Assembly (NCBI GenBank): GCA_030052745.1
Contig: JANBVO010000047.1
Location: 62,001-126,000, forward strand
Direction of reading: 5' to 3'
Origin: Pleurostoma richardsiae
Lineage: Eukaryota; Ascomycota; Sordariomycetes; Calosphaeriales; Pleurostomataceae
Length of the DNA: 64,000 bases
Positions within the stretch are counted from its first letter, which is position 1; each line of letters opens with the position of its first letter. Shown here piece by piece: positions 10,955-21,422 of the stretch. Below the pieces are notes generated by a model that searched no databases, was not told the origin of the DNA, and was given only the letters and a program-made list of their open reading frames with translations. A program made the translations under genes and the position numbers.

Positions 10955-13382
10955 CTACTGAGTAATATTAGAGTTGCTCGGGCACAGGATCCCGCAAGGA
11001 GCACCTACCACGTCAATCCAGCGAGCCATCCACTTGTCGACCGTGGCCTTCGCCTCGTCGACCAGGCCCAGTTCTGCCGTCCAAGTCAGTCGGTTTCCGT
11101 GTTTCTCAAGAGAAGAACTAACCCAGTAAGAGCTGGACGCTGCCGCGGATGCCGGACTCGAGGGCTGATGCGATCCAGGCGTGGGTGTAGGAGGTATGTT
11201 CCCCGACGAAGATCATCTACGCGTGTGAGCCTTGACCAGGAAACCTCCGCACGGGTGCACGTACGTTGCTGTGCGTCTTGAAGTACTCCGGCAGGTACAG
11301 CTCGTGCTGGCCTACCGCGGGACTCGCCCAGCTGGCGCTCTCGAGGGGGTCCAGCATCCAGCACCGCCGGTCATACTTGCCGGTGTATTGCTCCCGCGCA
11401 ACATCTCCGTGGATCTCGATCATGGCATCCAGGACGTACTGGACGTGCTCCGCTTCCGGCACGGACACCCACCGCGCGCCCCACTCGCCGCCGGATATGT
11501 AGCTGGCGAGCATGGTGGCGGGCCCGGTGCCGTTTATGTTGTAGGATGGGTAGCAGACGGAGCCGATGCCGGGGATGTCGGTCGACGTCGAGCAGGAACC
11601 ATAGATGGGGTTCTCATAGTGCTCCCAGAAGCGCGTTCTGAACTCCAGGGCGACCTTGCAGGCAGCAGTGTACGGGACGTTGCTGATGGCGTTGGTGATC
11701 GTCGTCGGGAGGCCTAGTCACTCAGAATACTGCGGCGTGTACACCATCACGGGAGAGGACTTACTGCCTGTGGAGAAGCGCCACTTCTTGACAATGGAGA
11801 AGGGCACAGCGATGACGGCGTAGTCGTACGAGGCGTTCTGGAAGACGGCGTCGGTGTAGTTGGTCCGCCACTGGAGGTTGACCTTCTGGGAGCAAGGGTT
11901 GTACTGGACCCTCTCGATCTTGCGGTTCATCGTCGTGTAGTTGTCGACGAGCGGGTGGAAGGAGAGCGGTAGCCGGTTCAGCCCTGCACTGGCTCAGACC
12001 GGCATTCCGCCAGGGTAGAGGTATGTACTCACCTCCGTCGATAGTCCGCCACGTCGCCGCGCTGAAGTACATCCCCTCGTACATCGAGTCCCAGAAGGAG
12101 CTCTCGTAGTCTCCTCCAGTCACAATGTCGGTGTCGTTCAGGCTCGCCTTCAGGTAGTTGACCATGTACGCAAATTCAGACCAGTGGTCTCCCGGGAGGC
12201 CGTCCAGCCCGCTCTCTGTCCAGGGGTCAGCAGCAGATCATCGACGAGTAGCTTCTGGTGCCTGGCTGACCAAGAAACTCCGCGTGGGCCTCGAACATGT
12301 TCTGTGCCATCTTGACGAAGAAGTCGTCCTTGCTCGTCAGGGCGTCAATCTTGGCGCTGAGGTCCTGGGTCGAGGCGTCGAGGACGCTGGGAACCTCGAG
12401 AGACGAGTTCTCCGAGACCTGGGTGACAGTGGGGGGCATCCCGTTGTCCAGCCTGATGCCGTTCTGATAGTACAGGCCGTTCGGGCTCGACTGGTACCAC
12501 GGGATGAAGTCGACGCTGAGGTTTTTGTCGTGGTTGTTGATCTTGTTCATCTCCGCCGCGAGCTGGAAGACGAGCTGGTGGTCGGTGATATTGTACGTGA
12601 CGTTGGACGCCGATTTGTACGTGTACGGAAACCGCATCGGCCCCATTTCCTGCAGAGGTATAAGTGCTCCCGTCCGTGGCCTAGCGGGGACGACAGACCT
12701 GGTACGAGTAGTCGAACGGGCCGCCGCTCAGGTACACGGTGTGCACTCGCCCTCCGAGCCGCTCGCCGGCCTCGATGAGCTCCACGTTGGTCATGCCGGC
12801 CTGCGTGAGAGCCAAGAAGGTCATCAGGCCAGACATTCCCGCACCCACAATGGCAACGTGCTTGCTCTTGGCGTCCCGGACATCGACTGCGCTCAGGTTC
12901 TTGCCTTGGAGCAGCTCCACGCCGTCGAACCAGGGGCCCCAGGGGTCGATTCCCGTCTCGTTGGTCATGGGGATGCTATTCGGTCCACGCTTTGCCTTCG
13001 GGGACGGCGGCTTACGGCTGCGGGCGCGCAGCTGCTGTGGCTCGCTTTTTCCCAGCAAGGCGCCCTCGGTGCTCCAGGCCGAGATGCAGCCACCGGGCGG
13101 CACGTCCTCGGGCATGACCCACACGAGCCTATCCGCGCCTGCCTGTGCCCTCGCGACGACGTGGTGTGCGTCATACTCGTTCCGCGCCGAGCAGGATCCG
13201 TATGTGAAGCTTATGACGCCCTGGACCGCCTCCGTGAAGGACAGATGGACATTTGCGAGGCGCGAATTGAGGCCGGATCTCGTCTCCAGCATTACAGGGT
13301 ACGAGGGGGCTGCCGACACGACCTGGCCGAGGGCGAGAGCGAGCAAAGGGAGCATCTTGGCGCCGGCGAGCCGCTGTACCAT
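10955..13382 (-). CDS. secreted L-amino-acid oxidase (FAD amine oxidase)
   Basis: Oxidative deamination of L-amino acids to keto acids, ammonia and hydrogen peroxide, probably outside the cell. Exons on the minus strand: 13382-12699, 12649-12271, 12215-12033, 11983-11765, 11713-11265, 11216-11123 and 11073-10955; they join in frame to 708 residues. A signal peptide spans about residues 1-25 (ending VVSAAP). The FAD-binding dinucleotide fold is at about 175-215: VAIVGAGMSG, then ELIEAGERLGGRV. EMGPMRFP follows in exon 2. A GEHTSYTHAWIASALESGIRG block near the C-terminus is the second FAD contact of amine oxidases. The long N-terminal extension before the FAD fold matches fungal and snake-venom-like LAAOs. 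A second ATG at 13355 would also leave a signal peptide. Ammonia release fits the nitrogen-related genes nearby. Confidence 0.93.
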
Positions 13383-15820
13383 GGGACTTGCCTTGCGAAT
13401 AGTGAGGCACGATGATCACAGCGGTCTGGTTTGCTCCCAGGCAGCTGCGGCTTTATACGCCCGGCATGCGTCATTAAAAGGCGCGTCATACCGCCTCCGG
13501 CCCTGATGTCTTGCAGACCGTTGACCCGTCCAGCGGTCCATGCCGCCGGAGAATTCGGAATAGCCACCTAACATGCGGGCTCCTGCAGGCGACGCGAGTC
13601 CGAATGGCTCGTCGTCGGTGCCTGCCGAGACACGTCGATAACTACCGGATGAGGAAGGTAGGACTGCAGATAAGACAGCACCCCAGATCGTCCGGAGGAG
13701 CCAGCAGTCCGGCCGGCGGTGACGATCTCGATATTCTCCACTCCTCGGCCCCAATGGCGAATCGCCGTCTTGGCTTGGATGCGCAGCATCGACTGCCGAG
13801 CGCAAGCAGCTGCTGGCTGACCGTCTCGTCGAGCCAGGGTCGCACGAATAGGCCGCGATGTATTTGCGGTCCAGTGAACAGGTGTCGAAAGAGGCCAGCA
13901 GATCGGCTCGAGGGACCCGTATTACTCGCATTATCAACTCCAAGTTCGGACGCGGGGCCCGCCCGACAGGGTTACGAACGCGGAGTGCCTGGGCACCTGG
14001 GCGAGCAGCCGTTCATGCAACGGCGGCGCCCGCCTGCATTGCCAAGCTTCTTATCTTCCCGGCCCGGGGATTTCCACTTATAAATCCATCTAACTGCATC
14101 TCGTCAACCTACCCGAGCCCTCTCGTTGGTTGCGGGGTTGTAAGGGCGCACCAGGCAGACCCATGTCAGCCGAAGGGCTTCGCGTTACACGGGAAGGAGT
14201 CGTCAGCTTCCGTCATCCCGGGCAAGCCGGTACCGCGCAGGGAGGTTCCGGCGAGAAGCGGGAGACATCAGCCGAAGCCCGGAGGCCAAGCCGTGGTGCC
14301 AGCCCAACCCTCGCGGTCTTCATCGTCGCTGGGCATCCAAGACGACGGGGAGGGAGGCAGACCACGAGCGAAGGAACCATCGTATAAACTCAATTTACGG
14401 AAACCTGGAGGACGTGGCGCCATGGCTGGTGGTCTCATAATCGTCAGCATCTAGTTCGCGACACAGTGTTCTACCACAGGCGCCATCAGCTTACGGAAAC
14501 ACAGAGCTCGTGTGTCAATCTGATAAAGTCGATGCGAGCGAGTATTGCAATGGCATTCTTCTATTAGACAACATTCAGGAGCCTGAGAGCAGTCATCGAA
14601 GCAATGAGCCTGAATGAGTCCCGGTGCGCTAAACAGTCCAAAGGGAGATATGTGAAGCCGATGCGTTGCAAGTTCGGGATAAGTCTTTCATCTATGCAGG
14701 CTCCAGAACCCATATCCATAACCATTGGGGCAGGTCTGCTACTCCATATTGCGATTGCCAAACCGCCACGCTTCATTCAGCGGCAGAAACAACTAGTGCA
14801 ACCGTCGGAACGAAAAGGATTCCGGCTGGCGTTGTCACACACATGAGAGCTGCCAACGCAGGATGCAGAAGTTGCTGCGGAATTATTAGCTCGACCTTGG
14901 GCGATCCCGGACAACAGAAGTCAGGTCTGACGCAGAGTTCCTGGTAGGGAGGCACCCAAGCGGTGGAAACACTGATGTCGGCGTGCAAAGAGCGACCGGT
15001 GTCGGATTCTGGTCAGATGGAGCTCGCATCAAAAGCTCAGTTGCGTGAATGGGAAAGGTCAGGAATAATAAAGGTTGCTGTCCACATTCACTGCTATATC
15101 TTCTTGCCACTGACATGTACTGGTTTGGAAGAGTGACACAACAGCCTACCAAACCATCGTTGGATAGGTTGTTCATGTCAATAGCTTATATGGATCCCCG
15201 GTGTGTGAATAGTTAAGCTATAGTTATGGAATTTAGAACAGTAAGTCAGGGCAATAAGAACGTAACTAGTGACTCAATGTCTGGGTATAACAAGCATCTG
15301 CATCTGCCACCGTGTCAAATCACAAATGTTACTAGGAGTTAAAAGGCATGTTGCAACGAAGAATACTCCTCAATCATGCCTTTCAGTTTGATACGCTGAC
15401 AGGACATGGGTTGGAAACGTAGGACTTCCTTTTCAAGTAAATTCAACGCTCAATAAGAAGTCTGAGCAACTCTCGGCCACATTGCTTGATACTGCACGAG
15501 TATTCCAATCAGGCAAAGGAGCCAGGCATAGTACGACAAGCAACCTGGAGACTATCAATCATCGCTCAGTAAAGATACTAGATACGGCTCCTTCGAGGTG
15601 ACGCCGCTATCATTTATTGATGCTTATCAAGGACATAAGGGGATCTTGGTCCGTTGAGTCCGTCTAAAGTCCGGTTCAGAACTCAAGATAACAGTCCCTG
15701 GCAACTTATTATTGCCCCGCTCTTGCTATTATATCATGTTTTCTTTCTTCATCCAACTGTGCAGTCCCCACCGGCCATCCAGAATATTGTATGACATTGC
15801 AATAGCATCGTCGAAGGAAC
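13383..15820. other. 2.4 kb intergenic region, right half AT-rich
   Basis: This holds the promoters of the L-amino-acid oxidase (minus) and the DHA1 permease (plus). From 13383 to about 14450 composition is GC-rich with several short overlapping frames but no gene I can support. From about 14460 to 15800 the DNA is clearly richer in A and T, with stops in every frame and no repeat or transposon ends that I recognise. GATA-type sites occur near 13636 (CGATAA), 13677 (AGATAA) and 15687 (AGATAA). Confidence 0.5.
13452..13457 (-). promoter_or_regulatory. TATA box of the L-amino-acid oxidase gene
   Basis: TATAAA on the minus strand, 70 bases before the start codon, inside GGCGTATAAAG. The spacing suits a fungal core promoter. 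A very similar GGCGTATAAG lies before the P450 gene. Confidence 0.5.
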
Positions 15821-17430
15821 ATGGAGAAACATTCTGAACAGAAAGTAGCGCCCGCGGCTGATCTGGAGTCTGTCGGCTCCACGCTTGTACGTACAGCCCT
15901 CATCAACTATGAAAGTCCAGGCCGTGACATATCTGCCATGCAGGTGACGTGGGATGGCCTCGACGACACGGAGGATCCGAAGAACTGGCCATTCTCTATT
16001 CGGTGGCGGATCACCGGCATTGTGTCAGCCTTTACATTCATCTCACCGGTTTCGACGTCGATGACGGCGCCCTCGCTAGGGATCGTCGGCACCGATCTGG
16101 GCATCACCAAGCCTTTCACCCTGTCGCTGACGCTGTCAATATTCGTCCTGGCCTACTCCGTCAGCCCCTTCCTTGTCGGCCCCCTGTGCGAATTGTACGG
16201 CCGCCGTCCCGTCTTGCAGCTCTTCAACCTGTTCTATCTAGCCTTCAACACCGCCTGCGGCTTCGCCCAGACGGGCACACAGCTGATAGTCTTTCGCTTC
16301 TTTGCTGGGTTTGGCGGCTGGTATGTGTCCGTCCCATCCACATGCGGGCGGATCACCCACGGCCCAACCACTGAAGGTCGCCCACTGACCCCCAGTTTTG
16401 ACACAGTGCTGCGCAGGTTATAGGGAACGGCGTGCTTGCTGACATCTGGAGAAAGGAAGAGCGGGGGCTGTCAATCGGCCTCTATACGCTGATTACACTG
16501 CTGAGTCCGACCCTTGGTCCGGTCCTTGGAGGCTTCATCACGCAATACAGCTCGTGGCGCTGGACTTTCTGGGCCGTCAGTATCGCGGACAGCGTCATCC
16601 AGGTTGCGGGAGTCATCGGACTGCGCGAGACATTCGCTCCCGTGCTCCTTGGACGGAAGGCGGAGAGGCTACGCAGGGAAACGGGAAACATCGCCCTGCA
16701 CACGAAGTGGGAGGGCCCGGACCGAAACCTCGCCAAGCTCGTCGGAACCGCGCTGTCTCGGCCCTTTATCCTCATGGCGACCGAGCCAATTCTCCAGCTT
16801 CTCATCCTCTACGTTTCCTACTTGTTCGGCCTCGTATACCTTGCCCTGACGACATTTGCCGAGCTGTGGACGAGTCGCTACCACGAGTCCATCAGCATAG
16901 CGGGACTGAACTATCTGGCCCTGGCAGTCGGATACATCATAGGCACCCAGACCTGCGCGAGAAGCATGGACATCATATACAAGCGCCTGAAAGAGTCTCG
17001 AGGCAAGGGCCGCGGTCGCCCTGAATACCGCCTCCCCCTGCTGCTGCCGGGATCGCTGCTGGTGCCCGTCGGCCTGCTGTGGTATGGGTGGAGCGCAGAG
17101 AAGCATCTACACTGGATCATGCCCGACATCGGAATCGCCATCATGGGAGTCGGGATCAAGTTCGGCATGCAAACCTCGAACGCGTATGCCCTGGACGTGT
17201 ACCCGACGTATGCGGCATCAGCAAGCGCTGGCTCCTTGTGCGTCAGGTCCCTGGCTGGCTTCTCTTTTCCGCTATTTGCGCCGTACATGTACAGCAGCCT
17301 TGGCTATGGCTGGGCGAATTCGGTATTGGCATTGGTGGCGCTCTGCATTGGATTACCGGCCCCTTTCCTGCTTTGGTTATATGGGCCAGTGCTTCGGAAG
17401 CAGAGCCGTTACGTCAAAGCCGGCCTGTAG
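15821..17430 (+). CDS. MFS multidrug/polyamine-type transporter, DHA1 family
   Basis: A proton-antiport exporter of the twelve-TM DHA1 family (relatives of Flr1 and Tpo1). Two exons, 15821-16320 and 16407-17430, join to 507 residues. The splice restores the continuous segment GFGGCAAQVIGNGVLADIW, a recognised TM4-TM5 region in this family. Family marks are VTWDGLDDTEDPKNWP before TM1, LCELYGRRPV after TM2-TM3 (motif A), RFFAGFGG, ERGLSIGLYTL, and PTLGPVLGGFI (antiporter motif C) in TM5. Substrate is not predictable from sequence. The gene stands between a hydrogen-peroxide-producing oxidase and an anion permease and could serve export of a toxic product, but this is only context. Confidence 0.92.
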
Positions 17431-17799
17431 ATGGTCGAGGAGACAGTTCGCCTATTTGAAGGAAGTGTGAACCTTTCAAGAACCTCCCACCCCCGAGGAG
17501 ACAACGACGCAAGTAAGCACGATATTTCAGCTGTCGAACTGTCTTCTGAAGGAGACGGTCTATCCCGACTCGCGGCAGCTTGAAGACAGAATGTGATTCA
17601 TGGGCCACATCAGGAGAAAGACTTGATGATCGGCTCTAGAGCGACAAGTTGAAGACATTCGAATACATAACAAGCTGTGACGCCTTTCCAGCTCTTCCCC
17701 ACCAGTGTACCTTGGCGTGGCCGTTTACGATACGCGACAGAGTTGCTGTCGGGGCTTGCCGCCTGGTAACTGGTCTGCGGCGCCGCCACCATCGGTGCC
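17431..17799. other. intergenic, convergent gene ends
   Basis: Two permease genes end facing each other here. I see no further gene and no distinct repeat. Confidence 0.5.
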
Positions 17800-19705
17800 C
17801 TACATCGTGTAGCGGAACTGTGCGAATGATCAGCAGAGTCGATTTCAGGGATTCTTCGGAGATCTGGCTTACGTATGGGTTCTCAAAGTCGGTAACGTCT
17901 TGCTCCCCGAGCTCCTTACCGCGCTTGATCCGCTCTTCCTCCGAGACGCCCTGCTCTCTCAGCATCCTGTCCCTGCGCTTATTCCTGAACACCAATACGA
18001 GGCGCCATATGATGATGAGGCAGAACTCGAGGCCAAAGCAGACTGAGCACCCCACCGTGCCGGGGATGTACCTTGGCTAAGTTGACCAGTCAGCGTTACC
18101 GTTGGCCCACCGCAGGGACTTTGAGTTGCTTACTGCATCTTTGGCCTGGAAGATCTGGGACCCTGTCATGTTGCCGACGCAGTAGCCGACGAAGGTGAAG
18201 GATGAAGTTAGGGTCCGCTTCGTCCGCCCGGCAGTGTTGGAGGGGATCAGTGTCCAGGCCAGGAACAGGGCGATGACGAATGGGACGGTCATGAAGTAGC
18301 CTCCCCATTTGGTCCACTTGTATTCTGGCTCGTTGGGCAGGAGGGCCATCAGGAGGAAGCCTGTCAGAGGAGGGATTGTCGAGAACATCATGAAGTACAT
18401 GCGCAGGTTCTTCCACTTGCTGGTGACGATGCCGATCAGGACGAAGTAGAGGACGGAAAAGACGCTCCGGGGGATATCAAGCAGGATGACCTGCAAGTTC
18501 GCTTCGAGCCGTCAACAGGGGCTCAGCGCCGGTGGGATAGGTGCACTCACTGAAGCCGAAGGAGGTGTTGATGATGGAGCCGAAGGTCGTCAAGCCTCCG
18601 TTCGGGACGGAGGACAGGAAGGCGTTGATGCCGGCAAACCAGAACTGAAGAGTCTTGTCAGTCCTCAGAAAAGGCCGTGGACACGGCGGCTCTTACGCAG
18701 GGATCGACGAGGCACTCCCTGGCCTGTGCCCACTTCCACCTCTTGATGCCGGTGCGGTCATGCCCTGTGTTGTTGGCGAGAATTCGCGTGTTGGCCATGT
18801 GCTTCTCCTCGGCGGAGAGCCACGTAACTTCGGACGGTGTCCCGAGCAGCAGCAGGCACAGGGCTCCCGTCAGGATTGTCATGCCGCCGAGGAACTACCC
18901 CGGCCTGTCAGCAAGGAGCAGCGACTCGGGATTTCGGGCGGCGGGCACACTAACATAAGACATGTACCTCCACGCTTCAAAATCAGGCCGCCGGTACTGG
19001 ACGGAGCCGATGCCGTACAGAATCAAGCTCGCGATGATGCCGAAGCCGGCATTTGCGCTCTGGAAGACCAGCGACCGCGAGGCGTGCTCCCGCGTGGTGT
19101 ACCAGCTGCCGATGACGAGGATGAAGCCCGGGCTGATACAGCATTCGAACAGCCCCTGCAGGGCACGCAGCGTGACGAGCTGGGTGAAGTTGTGGGCGAA
19201 GCCGACGCACAGCACGATGATGCCCCAGCAGATCATGTACAGGGACAGCGTGCGGCCCATCTTGTACCGCTGCAGGAGGATGTTGGACGGGAACTCGAAG
19301 CACATGTACGTGAGGTAGAAGGTCGTGGTGAGCCACGAGTACTGCTGCCCGACGAGGTGGGTGTCCTGGCGGAGGCCGAAGGTTGCCTGGGTGCCGATCG
19401 ATGTCTTGTCCGTCTGCTGGATGCCGTAGCAGAGCCACATGAGGGGCAGCAGGTACCGATCGATCTTGCGCTTGAGGCTCTTGTACTGCTCGTCCGAGTA
19501 CGGTGCCGCTTGCTTCCCGTCAGGCAGGCCTCCTCAGCGTTCGGGCGCCGCAGTCTCACTCACCTTCATCCTGCACGGTCCCCTCGGTGAAGCTGCCTTC
19601 CTTGGTGTTCTCCTCGTCGCTTCTGTCCTTCTCGTCCGGCTTGGCATCGTCAAGGACTTCCCTGATCTCCGACGGGAGAGTGGCAATATCTGAGACTGTG
19701 GCCAT
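17800..19705 (-). CDS. Dal5/Seo1-family anion:cation permease (allantoate-type)
   Basis: Plasma-membrane permease of the MFS ACS family, typically taking up allantoate, ureidosuccinate, nicotinate or related carboxylates. Exons on the minus strand: 19705-19564, 19508-18955, 18894-18697, 18644-18551, 18501-18134, 18076-17873 and 17817-17800; they join in frame to 525 residues. Family features are DRYLLPLMWLCYGIQQTDK in the first helix, QQYSWLTTTFYLTYM, the YKMGRTLS loop, GLFECCISPGF, WYTTREHASR, GGLTTFGSIINTSFGF and PRYIPG. The C-terminus DFENPYFRYTM resembles the Dal5 tail and is completed by an 18-base last exon. The promoter is dense in GATA sites, as expected for a nitrogen-repressed permease. 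Substrate cannot be fixed. Confidence 0.92.
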
Positions 19706-19811
19706 CGTCAATGCTAGCCCGCTGAAACGTGGTTCCTGGAAGAGCTGGACCAGAGGATACCATTATACCCGCAGCCGCTTCCTCCTCCCCTGGCGGAGCA
19801 ATGGCGCGATC

Positions 19812-19817
19812 TTTATA
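19812..19817 (-). promoter_or_regulatory. TATA box of the Dal5-type permease
   Basis: TATAAA on the minus strand about 107 bases before the start codon at 19705. Confidence 0.5.
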
Positions 19818-19938
19818 CCATGGTCGAACTGCCCGGGACGGCCACTCCCGATGGACGCTCAAGACCGATCGCCGTCGACCTGCCTCATCCGGGCAAGACA
19901 CCCAGTGCCTGCCGCCTGATAGCATACGGTGGAGCGGA

Positions 19939-20212
19939 AGATAAAGCATCTGTCCTGGAGGGTGGACGATAGTGGCCATCCGGTAGTTGCGCCGGTTGTC
20001 GTCGCATGCAACGGTGGTTATCTTATCAGGGAGTGGTGACCAGCAACCGAGATTCGTCGATGGCGACAAGAAGAGGATCCCCCTTGTGCGGGGGGGGTCT
20101 CCAGCTATCCCATGCAGCAGTGCCAGAGTGTAGAAAGATAAAGGGAGGCCTTGCACGCGGGGGAGACGCCGGCAAGATATCAGTGCCAAGACAAGTCTTA
20201 TCACAGCTATCA
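19939..20212. promoter_or_regulatory. cluster of eight GATA (AreA/NIT2-type) sites
   Basis: HGATAR matches lie at 19939 (AGATAA), 19967 (CGATAG), 20018 (TTATCT), 20023 (TTATCA, sharing one base with the last), 20137 (AGATAA), 20198 (TTATCA) and 20207 (CTATCA), with a further near match (GATATC) at about 20176. They occupy 234-507 bases before the permease start. Such density is the signature of a promoter controlled by the nitrogen regulator AreA/NIT2. Confidence 0.6.
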
Positions 20213-21422
20213 CAATGCGGTTCAAATGTTCCGACGCGCGGTGTATTCGTGGCAAGTTCTCGCTCCGACGGTGGTTGCTATCTTCGCCGCCCGTTATTAT
20301 GACTGCTTCCTCCTTCGTCCTCACTAGCAGAGACATTTGCTCTCCCGGGACCAGTAACACAATAACTAGATTCTGGGTCTCGTACGGGATTTGCTCTGGA
20401 CCTCCGTCTGCGGCCACCCTCCTTTCGTCAATGCGTAGCTTGATACCCCAACAATTGAAGGGTTTCCTTGACAAGACGCTGTTTGAGGCCGAAGAGTTTG
20501 AAATGTCTCCTCCGACTGGTAACTGCATTGATGCATTCAGAACCGGTAAGAGCCAGGGACCTTAGTTTACAGACTGCCAGATGAGCTGCATCAGCTGAGA
20601 GGTAGCCGAGGCCGTTCAAACCGACCGATATCAAGTATTGTATGGGGTTTGCCACTGCTGAACCAAACAAACTCACCTAACCCACCTCCCACCCGGGTGT
20701 GGTGCGGACAGTCCGGAGATCTGGCAGCACTGCACACGAGGTGTCCATCCGTGGCTTGCTAGTCACGGAGCACACCGCACCTAGCGAACTACCATGGCCG
20801 TTAGGCAGTAGCCAAAACTGCTAGATTCTGCTCCATATTATTTCCCAAGTCCTGACTGCTTGGAGCTCTCTCCAGTCGGCGGATGAGGGAACTTGCGCAG
20901 ACTTGCCGATAGCCTGTCTGAGAGATAAGCAAAGACCCGAACTAAAGACCGAATCAGGCGCCATCGAACGAGCGCCAAGGAGCCAGCCTGGAAAGGCACA
21001 AGAGCCATCGAGACTATGCCCCTTACGACGCTCGGGCGAGGCGCCAGGGCTCCCGGCCAAGGAAATGCCGGGGGGACATGGGGCCCCAGGGACCGGGATC
21101 GGTGCCTGTAGCGCCCGACGAGTAACGATCTGGCACCGGCCGGGCACGCCGGGAATCAACACCGTCAGCCTACTATCCGCTCCTTCGGTGTGCTAGCAGG
21201 CAGCGTGGCCCGATACATCTCGCGGTCGGGGCTATGAACCTATGATGGAGCTTCCTTATCATCCGTCACCGGAGGGCCGGCACTTGCAGGGGGGCCTCGC
21301 CCTGCTACTCACCAGGGCACTAAATCTCTCAGAGATCAGGATAAAGGGCTGCGAACCTTGCCTTTCCCACGTGGCTGGTCGATGTTCTGCAGGAGCGCAT
21401 AAAGCAAACAGCCAGCTCAGCC

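Larger units (their letters stand above)
19706..21422. other. intergenic, divergent promoters of permease and amidase
   Basis: 1.7 kb between the start codons of the Dal5-type permease and the amidase. The permease side holds the GATA cluster and TATA box listed separately. A 292-codon minus-strand frame starts at an ATG at 20528 and runs into exon 1 of the permease in another frame; it has no recognisable domain and I do not call it a gene. Confidence 0.5.

Noticed and set aside
12504-13415. 303-codon plus-strand frame
   Set aside because: Antisense to exon 1-2 of the L-amino-acid oxidase; no motif.
13416-14454. Overlapping frames on both strands upstream of the L-amino-acid oxidase
   Set aside because: Some pieces look faintly protein-like in alternate frames, but no start, splice signals or family could be supported.
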